From positions 62,001-126,000 of the forward strand of contig JACKIC010000001.1 in assembly GCA_020638655.1 (NCBI GenBank): 64,000 bases of DNA, read 5' to 3'. Each line of letters starts with the position of its first letter. Position 1 is the first letter of the stretch. Position numbers and translations under genes: made by a program. Source of the stretch: Planctomycetota bacterium (lineage in GTDB: Bacteria; Planctomycetota; UBA1135; UBA2386). The notes below the pieces were generated by a model that ran no database searches, had not been told where the DNA came from, and worked only from the letters and a program-made list of their open reading frames with translations. Below, piece by piece: positions 9,243 through 17,386 of the stretch.

Positions 9243-10010
9243 ATGAGCACGCCGCAGCACGTTCGGTACGAGACCGACGGTCCTCTCGCCACGATCACGC
9301 TCGACCGCCCCGAAGCGCGCAACGCCTACAGCGACGAGATGTGCGTGCAACTCGTCGCGGCGCTCGACCGCGCCAGCGCCGACGCGGCCGTGCGCTGCGT
9401 GATCCTGACCGGCGCTGGCAAGGCGTTCCACGCCGGCGGCGACGTCAAGGCGATGAAAGAGCGCTCGGGCATGTTCGCCGGCGAGCCCGCTGAGCTGCGC
9501 GAACGCTACGTGCGCGGCATCCAGGCCGTGCCGCGCCGCATCGCCGAGTTCGAGAAACCCCTGCTGGCGGCGATCAACGGCCCCGCGATCGGCGCCGGCC
9601 TCGACCTCGCCTGCATGTGTGACCTGCGCCTCGCCGCCGACGACGCCAAGCTCGGCTCGACGTTCGTCAAGGTCGGCCTCGTGCCCGGCGACGGCGGCGC
9701 GTTCTTCCTGGCGCGCACGATCGGCTTTCCCCGTGCGCTCGAGCTGATGCTGACGGGCCGCCTCGTGCAGGGCGCCGAAGCGCTGGCGCTGGGCCTCGTG
9801 CACGAGATCGTGCCCGGCGACCGCCTGCTCGCGCGCGCGCGCGAACTCGCGGCGCAGATCGCGGCGCTGCCGAAGACCGCGGTGCAGCTCACCAAACGCG
9901 CCGCCTACCGCAGCTGGCCCGGCGACCAGGCCGCGGCGCTCGAGCTCGCCGCGACGTATCAGGGCATCGCGCAGAACCTGCCCGAGCACCGGCAGGCGCT
10001 CGGGGACTGA
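9243..10010 (+). CDS. Enoyl-CoA hydratase/isomerase (crotonase) family protein
   Basis: The 255-residue protein has the crotonase fold: oxyanion-hole motifs FHAGGDVKAM and INGPAIGAGLDLACMCD, then STFVKVGLVPGDGG. Measured against rat enoyl-CoA hydratase, the first catalytic glutamate position is Asp (LDLA) and the second is Phe (TFVKVG). An aspartate sits in PGDGG, where PaaG-type isomerases carry theirs. It is therefore more likely an isomerase or another crotonase activity than a standard hydratase. It lies 76 bp from the divergent zinc-ribbon gene; no other fatty-acid genes are nearby. Confidence 0.85.
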   Translation: MSTPQHVRYETDGPLATITLDRPEARNAYSDEMCVQLVAALDRASADAAVRCVILTGAGKAFHAGGDVKAMKERSGMFAGEPAELRERYVRGIQAVPRRIAEFEKPLLAAINGPAIGAGLDLACMCDLRLAADDAKLGSTFVKVGLVPGDGGAFFLARTIGFPRALELMLTGRLVQGAEALALGLVHEIVPGDRLLARARELAAQIAALPKTAVQLTKRAAYRSWPGDQAAALELAATYQGIAQNLPEHRQALGD

Positions 10011-10023
10011 GTCTTGGCGACTA

Positions 10024-10998
10024 CTACCGCGGCTCCGTCTTCAGCGCCGTGAGCGTGCGCTGGGCGCGCGCCCCGACCTTGGTGCCCTCGGCCTTCTTGA
10101 GCACGGCTTCGATCGCCTTGGGCGCCGCGTCGCTCTTCTTGTCGCGCAGCATCTTGACGACCTTGGCGTACTTCTTGTCGACGGCGAGCTCGGCCTTGCC
10201 AGCGTCGGAGTCGAAGCTGGCGAGCAGCTCGGCGATCTCGGGCTCCCAGTTCTCGTGCTTGCCGACGCTCTTGGCGAGCGCCTTGCACGCGTCCTGGGCG
10301 TCGATCCAGCGACCGTCTTCCTGCAGCGTGGCCACGGCCTTCTTCTGGCTCGCGTAGCGGCGGTCGATCTCGGTCTGCAGCGCGGTGCGCTCCTCGCCTT
10401 CGGCCATCGCCGCGACGAGCGCCTGGGCGCTGCCGATGCTGTTCTTGCCGTAGAGAGCGGCGCGCACCTTGCGCGCCTCGGCGGTGTCGCCCCAGCCCTT
10501 CTTGACCTTGTCGAGCTCGGCGTCGATCAGTTCGCTGATCTGCTTGGCATCCGAGAGCGGATGACCCGACCACAGCAGCTTGCCGTCGACGCCGATCAGG
10601 GCGCCGTGCGGGATGCCGCTGCTGGGCGGGGTCGGCACGAAGCCGCCGATGCAGACGTAGCAGTCGTTCTCAGGGAAGCGCTGCCACATGAAGGACTCGA
10701 GCTGAGCCTCGTTGGAGCCCTGGCGCTCCATCAGGATGGAGACCAGGCCCTTGCTGGAGAGTTCGTGATCGTGACGGATGGCGCTCGGCACGGAGCCGCC
10801 AAGGCAAGGGCCTCAATGTGTGCCCCAGAAGTCGATCATCACGGGCTGACCGTAGAACTCCGAGATGCTCTGCCGGCCGTCGCCGTTGAGGAACTTGGGG
10901 AACGCGAACTCGGGCAGGGCTTCGCCGACCGAGGCGGTCTTCTGGGCGACCAGCGGAGTCGCCAACAACAGCAGGGCGATGGACAGGGAGTGTTTCAT
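10024..10998 (-). CDS. TlpA/thioredoxin-like secreted redox protein, candidate selenoprotein (in-frame TGA)
   Basis: Read through one in-frame TGA (10813-10815), this is a 324-residue protein. A signal peptide (about 1-19, SIALLLLATPLVAQ) precedes a thioredoxin-like domain: LPEFAFPKFLNGDG, QPVMIDFWGTH, then the TGA at codon 62, then GPC. The motif would be U62-G-P-C65, selenocysteine in place of the first redox cysteine. Downstream in the same frame are GIPHGALIGVDGKLLWSG with the family cis-proline, and a second CYVC. The C-terminal half is helical and lysine-rich. A stem-loop fitting a bacterial SECIS follows the TGA. There is no other break in the frame, which argues against a decayed gene, but a nonsense mutation of TGC cannot be excluded. 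Conventional annotation would give two pieces split at the TGA (10024 to about 10791, and 10813-10998). Confidence 0.7.
10781..10815 (-). promoter_or_regulatory. Candidate bacterial SECIS element directly after the in-frame TGA
   Basis: On the minus strand, six base pairs form between CTTGGC (10803-10798) and GCCGAG (10789-10784), one of them a G-U pair. A further G-U pair closes a 6-base apical loop that begins with G. Two more pairs are possible below a single bulge. Sixteen bases separate the TGA from the loop. Known bacterial SECIS hairpins have the loop roughly 16-37 bases after UGA with a G among its first bases, so this fits. The folding was done by eye. Confidence 0.5.
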
Positions 10999-11207
10999 GG
11001 GAGGTTCCAGCAGGCGGAGGGGCAGGATAGCGACGCTTCGGCGCGGTTGCCCGGGCCCGATGAGGCCGCGATGTAACGCTCGTGTCCCGCGCGGCGTAGA
11101 CAGCCGTCCGGGTGCGCAAAACCGCCCGACCCCACTCACTGCCGGGGGGCGATCCGGGAGACGTGCATCGCTTCGACTCGGCGCGCGCCTCCCGGAGCCA
11201 CCGAACC

Positions 11208-13061
11208 TCAGTTCACGAAGCCCGCCGACAGGCCGTCCGACAGGTTGGACTCGTTCGGGCCGAAACCCGCGTCGCGATACCAGAACTGGAAGTAGAGCCG
11301 CGAGTCGATCAGGGTCGCGCTCGCCGCGGGCGGCACCGCGAAGTCCACGGCGTAGTCGACCTCGCCGGTGCCGGTGCTGACGGCGGGGAACCGCAGGACG
11401 CTGGTTCCCGCGGTCGCCGTGACATTGAGGTAGCCGTCGTGCAGCGGGCTCGGCGGGGTCAGCGCAGCATTGCCCAGGAGGAACAGGCCGATGCTGTTCG
11501 GCGGCAGGTTCGAGCAGGTCAGGCGGAAGGTGTTGTGCGAGATGCTCAGTGCGCCCTTGGCGCCGATCTTCGCTCCGGCCCCGACCGAATTGGGCGAGGT
11601 CGCTCCATAGGCGATGCCGACGGTGTAGTCGCCGGAGTAGAAGTAGGACCTGCCCTGCTCGGCGACGTTGATCGACTTGCGTGGCGCGCCGATGCCGAAG
11701 TCGGGCACCCCGTCTTGATTCAGGTCGCCCACGTTGGCGACGGTGTAGCCGAAGTTGTCGTTCTCGGCTTCGCCGCGGTAGGCCTTGAGCATGCCGCCGT
11801 CGACGCTGGAGATCAGCCGCACGTAGCCGCAGCCGCTGAGGGTCGAGCCGGAAGGCCAGTTCGGGTCGGTGTCGGGGTCCCAGCTCGGGCCGAACGGTGC
11901 GCCGACCAGCAGGTCGTCGAAGCCGTCGTTGTCGCGGTCCCCGACGTTGGCCATCGAGAAGCCGAACAGGTCGTAGTTGATGTTGAAGAAGTCCGGGTGC
12001 ACGTCAGCGGCCTTGTAGGTCGCCAGCGTCTGCACGCCGTTCCCGGTCAGGATCCAGTCTCCGGAGATCATCACGACGCGACCCTTGAACAGCCCGTAGC
12101 CGGGAACGCCGACGGCCAGGTCCGCCTTGCCGTCGCCGTTGATGTCCTTCACGCCCGCGACCGAGGTGCCGAACGTATCGCTGTCGATGCTGACGACCCG
12201 CAGCAGCGTGCCGGTGCCGCCGGCGTAGACGCGCACGGTTCCGGAGTTGCCGAGGCCCGTCGGTTCGGTCTTGGCGCCGACCGCGAACTCGGGGATCGAG
12301 TCGCCGTCCAGATCCGGGATGCTCGTGGCGCTGATGCCGAACTGCGACGCGGGGGACGGGCCGCTGACGTGCAACAGGGGCGTGAGATTGCCCGCGAAGA
12401 CGGCGACCGGGTCGTACACGTCGACGTAGCCCTGTTGTTGGTACACCGGCGGATTGTGGCCGTCCGGCGTGCCGACGAGGATCTCGGAGATGCCGTCGCC
12501 GTTCCAATCGCCGATCGCGGCGAGCACCTTGCCGAACTGATCCGGATTGAGCGCCGAAGAGGTCGGCGTGATCCCTTTCCAGATGACCTGCGCCGCGCCG
12601 TTGCCCGTGCTGGCGCCGCTGTAGAAGGCGACGTAGCCGTTGAGGCGACCGCCGGGCACGGAATCACCCTGGGTCGCCCCCAGGGCGAAGTCGGGAACAC
12701 CGTCGCCGTCGCAGTCGCCCAGACCGAGTGCCGAGACACCGAGACGGTCGCCGTTGCCGCCATAGACGTAGCGGATGATCGACCCGTTGCCGTCGACGAG
12801 CATTCCCGAACCGCCGTTGAGGCCGAAGGTGACGCTGAGGTCGCGCGGGCAACCGATGACGACGTCACCCGTTCCCGAGCCGTTGACGTCTCCGATGCCG
12901 GAAATGGACCAGGAGTGATGGCCGTAGGCGATGACCTCCTGTTGCGTGAACAGGGGTTGCTGCACCTGGGCTGCAAGGAAGGCGGTGAGTCCGAGCGGGG
13001 CGAGGACGGCACGAAGATGGCGAGACCGGAGACTGCCGATCAGGAATTGCTGGAGGATCAT
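11208..13061 (-). CDS. Secreted seven-bladed FG-GAP (integrin-type) beta-propeller protein
   Basis: The 617-residue protein has a signal peptide (about 15-32, RAVLAPLGLTAFLAAQ). Seven FG-GAP calcium-binding motifs follow, including DVNGSGTGD, DCDGDGVPD, DWNGDGISE, DLDGDSIPE, DINGDGKAD, DRDNDGFDD and DLNQDGVPD, which predict a seven-bladed propeller. A beta-rich C-terminal module of about 110 residues ends the protein. It is probably a surface or secreted binding protein; the ligand is unknown. The start is the ATG directly before the signal peptide, although the frame is open further upstream. Confidence 0.88.
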   Translation of the reverse strand: MILQQFLIGSLRSRHLRAVLAPLGLTAFLAAQVQQPLFTQQEVIAYGHHSWSISGIGDVNGSGTGDVVIGCPRDLSVTFGLNGGSGMLVDGNGSIIRYVYGGNGDRLGVSALGLGDCDGDGVPDFALGATQGDSVPGGRLNGYVAFYSGASTGNGAAQVIWKGITPTSSALNPDQFGKVLAAIGDWNGDGISEILVGTPDGHNPPVYQQQGYVDVYDPVAVFAGNLTPLLHVSGPSPASQFGISATSIPDLDGDSIPEFAVGAKTEPTGLGNSGTVRVYAGGTGTLLRVVSIDSDTFGTSVAGVKDINGDGKADLAVGVPGYGLFKGRVVMISGDWILTGNGVQTLATYKAADVHPDFFNINYDLFGFSMANVGDRDNDGFDDLLVGAPFGPSWDPDTDPNWPSGSTLSGCGYVRLISSVDGGMLKAYRGEAENDNFGYTVANVGDLNQDGVPDFGIGAPRKSINVAEQGRSYFYSGDYTVGIAYGATSPNSVGAGAKIGAKGALSISHNTFRLTCSNLPPNSIGLFLLGNAALTPPSPLHDGYLNVTATAGTSVLRFPAVSTGTGEVDYAVDFAVPPAASATLIDSRLYFQFWYRDAGFGPNESNLSDGLSAGFVN

Positions 13062-13226
13062 GTTTCTCGGTAGGGCTGGAGTGACACCGCGCGGCTGCGC
13101 GGCTTCACGAGGCAGGCGACGCGGCGGCACTCCTGTCACGGGGCATTCGCTTTCTGCCGGTTCGATGCAGAGGTCCGGACACCGCGCGAGGCTCGTGTCC
13201 CGCGCGACAGGCGGTACTGTCCTCGC

Positions 13227-14213
13227 GTGCAAACCCGCCCGATCCCCGGCACCGACCTCGCCGTCTCCAGCCTGTCGCTCGGCGGCTGGCTGACGTTCGG
13301 CGGCTCGCTCGACGACGCGACCTCGCTGCGCATCCTGCGCACGGCGGTCGACCGCGGCGTGACGTTCCTGGACCTCGCCGACGTCTACGCGCACGGCGCC
13401 GCCGAACGCGTCGTCGGCCAGTTCCTGCGTGAGGTCGACGGCGATCAGCTGGTCGTCAGCAGCAAGGTGTTCTGGCCGATGAGCGACGACCCCGGCGACC
13501 GCGGCCTGTCGCGCCGCCACATCCACGCCTCGATCGACAACACGCTGCAGCGCCTGGGCCGTGACCACCTCGACCTCTACTTCTGCCATCGCGAAGACCC
13601 CGGCGTGCCGCTCGCCGAGACCGTGCAGGCGATGGGCGACCTCGTCGCCGCCGGCAAGGTGCGCGCCTGGGGCACGAGCTGCTGGCAGGCGGCCACGCTG
13701 CAGCAGGCCTGGGCGCTCGCCGATCAGCTCGGCGTGGCGCCGCCGCGCGTCGAACAACCGCAATACAACCTCTTCGATCGTTGGATCGAACAGGAGGTCG
13801 TGCCGATGTGTGCGCAACTCGACATGGCGATCGTCGTCTGGAGCCCCCTCGCCAGCGGCGCGCTGACCGGCAAGTACCTGAATGGCAAACCCGCCGGCAG
13901 CCGCGGCGCGACGAGCCGCTGGGTCGACGACTACCTGACGCCGCCGCGCATGCGCGCGGTCGAGCAGTTCGTGGCCCTGTGCGCAGAACGTTCACTCGCG
14001 CCGGCCGCGGTCGCGCTCGCGTGGGCGATGGCGCAGCCCGGCATCACCTCGGTGATCACCGGCGCGACCAGCGAGGCGCAGCTGCAGGCCAACCTCGCGG
14101 CGGCCGAGGTCGTGGTCGACGACGCGCTGCGCGCGCAGCTCGATGCGATCTTCCCGCCGCCGCGGCGGTCGGGCTGGAAGCGCGTGATCAAGCGGCTGCT
14201 GGGGCGCGACTGA
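13227..14213 (+). CDS. Aldo/keto reductase
   Basis: The 328-residue NADPH-dependent oxidoreductase has the full tetrad: Asp49, Tyr54 (DLADVYAHG), Lys80 (SSKVFW) and His121 (YFCHRED). The motif VVWSPLASGALTGKYL and the C-terminal cofactor segment SVITGATSEAQLQANLAA resemble the potassium-channel beta-subunit/YghZ branch of the superfamily. The start is GTG. It is divergent from the FG-GAP protein gene across 165 bp. The substrate is unknown. Confidence 0.92.
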   Translation: MQTRPIPGTDLAVSSLSLGGWLTFGGSLDDATSLRILRTAVDRGVTFLDLADVYAHGAAERVVGQFLREVDGDQLVVSSKVFWPMSDDPGDRGLSRRHIHASIDNTLQRLGRDHLDLYFCHREDPGVPLAETVQAMGDLVAAGKVRAWGTSCWQAATLQQAWALADQLGVAPPRVEQPQYNLFDRWIEQEVVPMCAQLDMAIVVWSPLASGALTGKYLNGKPAGSRGATSRWVDDYLTPPRMRAVEQFVALCAERSLAPAAVALAWAMAQPGITSVITGATSEAQLQANLAAAEVVVDDALRAQLDAIFPPPRRSGWKRVIKRLLGRD

Positions 14214-14238
14214 GCCGCCCATCGGGAGGGACCGCTTT

Positions 14239-14297
14239 CCCGAGCGGGAACGCCACTACCCCGAGAGCCTCGCCGGCTCGTGACATTCCCGCTCGGG
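14239..14297. repeat. 12-bp perfect inverted repeat between convergent genes
   Basis: CCCGAGCGGGAA at 14239-14250 and its exact complement at 14286-14297 flank 35 bases. They lie between the stops of the convergent aldo/keto reductase and ACP-like genes. It may be a bidirectional terminator with a large loop, or an operator-like element. The long spacer makes a simple terminator less sure. Confidence 0.6.
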
Positions 14298-14343
14298 CAA
14301 CTCCTGCTTTCAGCCGGCACACGTCTCGACGCGCTCCTCGCGC

Positions 14344-14610
14344 TCAGTCGATACCGAGGTCGGCGACGAACTGCGTGTCCTCGGTCAACCGATCGAGCTG
14401 CACGCCGGTCTGATCGGCGGTGATCACGTAGACCATCGCCAACACCAGGTCCCGGTCGCGCGGCCGCCCCTGCGCAGCGAGCTGCGTCGCGACGAAATCG
14501 ACGACATCGCGAATCGACCGCATGCCTGCCGCGACCTCGTCCGGGATCCGGATCTCGAACTCGTCCTCGAACGCCAGCACCAGTTCGACCGAATCGAGCC
14601 CCACGCTCAC
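14344..14610 (-). CDS. Acyl-carrier-protein-like protein with permuted order
   Basis: The 88-residue product begins with the phosphopantetheine site of an ACP, GLDSVELVLAFEDEFEIRIP (the serine is residue 7). This corresponds to the second half of a normal ACP (helices II-IV). The rest (about 50-88) reads like the missing first half, ITADQTGVQLDRLTEDTQFV followed by ADLGID at the very C-terminus. In a normal ACP, DLGID would run straight into the DSVE motif. The GTG start overlaps the protease stop (GTGA), so it is coupled to that gene. It may be a circularly permuted carrier protein, or half of a broken tandem ACP. No fatty-acid or polyketide genes are near. Confidence 0.65.
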   Translation of the reverse strand: MSVGLDSVELVLAFEDEFEIRIPDEVAAGMRSIRDVVDFVATQLAAQGRPRDRDLVLAMVYVITADQTGVQLDRLTEDTQFVADLGID

Positions 14611-15518
14611 CGCCCCATGGCGGCGATCGCCGCGTCCAGGGGCACGGCGCGAATCCAGTGCTCGTGTTGGCCTTCGTTCCACCAGGTGTTGTTGCCGGCG
14701 ATGAGATGCACGACCGCGCCGTTCGCATCGAACATCGGCCCGCCGCTCTGCCCGCCGTGGCTCAGGCATCCGGCGAGCGGCGTGCACAACGGCATGCGCG
14801 CCCCCACCGGGTCGCCGTCGGCCGGCTCGACGATCGTCAGCAACGGCGCGAGGCATCGGCTCGGCAGCCACTTGACCACGTCACCGTACTCGTCGAGGCC
14901 GAACTGCGTGGGAAAGCCGTAGCAGAACAGCGCGGTCGAACCCGGCGCCTTCGCGACGGTTGCCGAAGGCATGTGGTCCATCGGCGAGACCACCTCGAGC
15001 AGCGCCCAATCCTGGGGCACGCCCTGCTCGTCGTTGCCACAACGCCAGTCGACGACGCGGGCCTTGAACTCCATGTCGCGCCTCTCGGCCTGGCGCGGTC
15101 GCGGCAGATACAGCGTGATCTCTGCAGCTGCCGGATCGGGAGCTTCGGCGAGAACGTGACCTGCGGTCAGCGCGAAGCGCCCCGCCTCGACGAGCACGCC
15201 GCTGCCGTGCGAGGTGCGGCTCACGTCGCCGTCCTGATGGGTGACGGCCAATCGGACCACGGCTTCGCGCGCGTCACGGAGCGCCTCGAGCACGCCTTCT
15301 TCGCGGTCGATCACATCGCCGGTCGTCAACGTGTGGGTGCGCTTCACCGGCGGCAGTTCACGCCGCGCGTAGGCCTCGGCCTGGGCATGACCGAGCGCCA
15401 TGGCGACCTCGGGCGAGACGAAGGCAGGCAACACGGTGCCTCGTTCGCCGCCGTACGCCAGCGCGATCACGACGACAACCAGCGTCAGGAGCGCCGCACC
15501 CAGCAGCTTGCCGCTCAC
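14607..15518 (-). CDS. Membrane-anchored trypsin-like serine protease
   Basis: The 303-residue protein starts with a single transmembrane segment (about 5-25, LLGAALLTLVVVVIALAYGG). A chymotrypsin-fold domain follows with a complete triad: His121 (ALTAGHVL), Asp170 (PQDWALLEV) and Ser258 (GGQSGGPMF). No PDZ domain follows, unlike DegP/HtrA. It is probably a periplasmic protease. The GTG start overlaps the proS stop as GTGA, and its own stop overlaps the ACP-like start in the same manner. Confidence 0.85.
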   Translation of the reverse strand: MSGKLLGAALLTLVVVVIALAYGGERGTVLPAFVSPEVAMALGHAQAEAYARRELPPVKRTHTLTTGDVIDREEGVLEALRDAREAVVRLAVTHQDGDVSRTSHGSGVLVEAGRFALTAGHVLAEAPDPAAAEITLYLPRPRQAERRDMEFKARVVDWRCGNDEQGVPQDWALLEVVSPMDHMPSATVAKAPGSTALFCYGFPTQFGLDEYGDVVKWLPSRCLAPLLTIVEPADGDPVGARMPLCTPLAGCLSHGGQSGGPMFDANGAVVHLIAGNNTWWNEGQHEHWIRAVPLDAAIAAMGR

Positions 15519-17239
15519 CGACCCAACGCCGCGAGCACGCGCGCCTTCACGTCGCCGGCGGCACACTCGTCCTTCTGCATGCCCTTGCGCACCAGGAACT
15601 CGACCTGGCCCTCGGCGGCCTTGCGACCGACGAACACCTGCACCGGGAAGCCGATCAGCTCGTTGTCCTTGAACTTCGCGCCCGGCGACATCGGCCGGTC
15701 GTCGAGACAGACGTCGACGCCGGCGTCCTTCAATTCGCCGTAGAGCTGCTCGGCCAGCGCCTGCTGCTCGTCGCGCTTGGGGTCGAGCATCGCGACGACG
15801 CACTCGAACGGCGCGATCGCGGGCGGCCAGACGATGCCCTTCATGTCGTGGTTCTGCTCGACGGCCGACGCCGGCGTGCGCGACACGCCGATGCCGTAGC
15901 AGCCCATCACGAACGGGGTCGGCTTGCCGCTCTGGTCCATGAACGTCGCGCTCATCGCCTTGGAGTACTTGGTGCCGAGCTTGAAGATGTGGCCGACCTC
16001 GATGCCGCGCGCCTCTTCGAGCGGCTCGCCCGAGACCGGGCAGCCCTCGCCGGCGCGCGCGGTGCGCAGGTCCTTGAACGACGGCATGCGGCAGTCGCGG
16101 CCGAGGTTGACGTTGAGGCAGTGGAAGCCGGTCTCGTTGCAGCCGGTCAGCAGGTTGGTGCGTTCGCGCAGTGACTCGTCGGCGAGCAGCGGCACCTCCT
16201 CGGACAGACCGACGGGGCCCGCGAAGCCGACGTCGGCGCCCGTCGCCTTCTTGATCTCGTCCTCGGTCGCGAGCCGCACCTTGAGCGCATCGAGCGCGTT
16301 GGTGAGCTTGACCTCGTTGATCTCGAGATCGCCGCGCATCATCACGGCGACGACCTTCTCCTTGTTCTTCCACGTGACGTGGTAGAGCACGGTCTTGGCC
16401 ATGCGGCCCGAGACCCAGCCCGGGAAGAACTGCTCGAGCTGCGCGACGGTCTTGACGTCGGGCGTGGCGATCTTCTGCATCGCCTCGGGCTCGCCGCCGG
16501 CCGGCGCGTCGGGCAGCTTGCTGGTCGCCTTCTCGACGTTGGCCGCGTAGCCGCTCGATCGGCAGAACAGGATCGCGTCCTCACCCGAGTCCGCGATCAC
16601 CATGAACTCCTCGCTGCCGGCGCCGCCGATCGCGCCCGAGTCGGCCTGCACCACCGTGTACTCGAGGCCGCAGCGCTCGAAGATGCGGCAGTAGGCGGCG
16701 CGCATCTTCTGGTACGCGACGTCGAGCCCGGCCTCGTCGGCGTCGAACGAGTACGCGTCCATCATCACGAACTCGCGGCCGCGCATCAGCCCGAAGCGCG
16801 GCCGGATCTCGTCGCGGAACTTGTCCTGGATCTGGTAGCAGTTGACGGGCATCTGCTTGTAGCTGTTGACCTGCGCGCTCACGAAGCTGGTCATCACCTC
16901 CTCGTGCGTCGGGCCCAGGCACATCTCGCTGCCCTTGCGGTCCTTGAGCGTGAACATGATCCCGTCGGTCACGTAGCGCTCCCAGCGCCCGCTCGACACC
17001 CACAGCTCCTTGGGCTGGATGATCGGCAACATCACCTCGTTGGCGCCCTCGCGATCGAGCTCCTCGCGCACGATCTGCGCGAACTTCTTCACCACGCGCC
17101 ACATCAGCGGCGAGTAGGTGTAGACGCCGGCGGCGGTCTTGACGATCAGGCCGGCGCGGGCGAGCAGCTTGTGGCTCGGGATCTCCGCGTCGGCGGGTTC
17201 TTCGCGGAGGGTCGAGATCAGGATCTGGGACAGGCGCAT
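15515..17239 (-). CDS. proS: Prolyl-tRNA synthetase, bacterial type
   Basis: The 574-residue class II synthetase charges tRNA-Pro. It has motif 2 (FRDEIRPRFGLMRGREFVMMD), the bacterial INS editing domain in the middle (about 225-390), and motif 3 MGCYGIGVSR, where most homologues have GSYGIGVSR. A C-terminal anticodon-binding domain is present (KDAGVDVCLDDRPMSPGAKF). The length matches the bacterial type. It is the first gene of a proS-protease-ACP-like run with four-base overlaps. Confidence 0.97.
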   Translation of the reverse strand: MRLSQILISTLREEPADAEIPSHKLLARAGLIVKTAAGVYTYSPLMWRVVKKFAQIVREELDREGANEVMLPIIQPKELWVSSGRWERYVTDGIMFTLKDRKGSEMCLGPTHEEVMTSFVSAQVNSYKQMPVNCYQIQDKFRDEIRPRFGLMRGREFVMMDAYSFDADEAGLDVAYQKMRAAYCRIFERCGLEYTVVQADSGAIGGAGSEEFMVIADSGEDAILFCRSSGYAANVEKATSKLPDAPAGGEPEAMQKIATPDVKTVAQLEQFFPGWVSGRMAKTVLYHVTWKNKEKVVAVMMRGDLEINEVKLTNALDALKVRLATEDEIKKATGADVGFAGPVGLSEEVPLLADESLRERTNLLTGCNETGFHCLNVNLGRDCRMPSFKDLRTARAGEGCPVSGEPLEEARGIEVGHIFKLGTKYSKAMSATFMDQSGKPTPFVMGCYGIGVSRTPASAVEQNHDMKGIVWPPAIAPFECVVAMLDPKRDEQQALAEQLYGELKDAGVDVCLDDRPMSPGAKFKDNELIGFPVQVFVGRKAAEGQVEFLVRKGMQKDECAAGDVKARVLAALGR

Positions 17240-17386
17240 TGGGGCGAGCAGCGTAGCGGCGGCCCGCGACCGACGGAACCCGAGAGCCGTCGGCCGCCGC
17301 CGACACCCGTGAATTGCCCGACCGCCTATCGCCCCGGGGCGCGGAAGGCGACGATGGCTCGGCACGTCCAACCGCCGCACCGCACC

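Noticed and set aside
10670..11119. Alternative minus-strand frame overlapping the thioredoxin-like gene, as evidence of a frameshift instead of selenocysteine
   Set aside because: The frames before and after the TGA are in the same phase, so no shift is needed; the alternative frame is Arg/Pro-rich without motifs.
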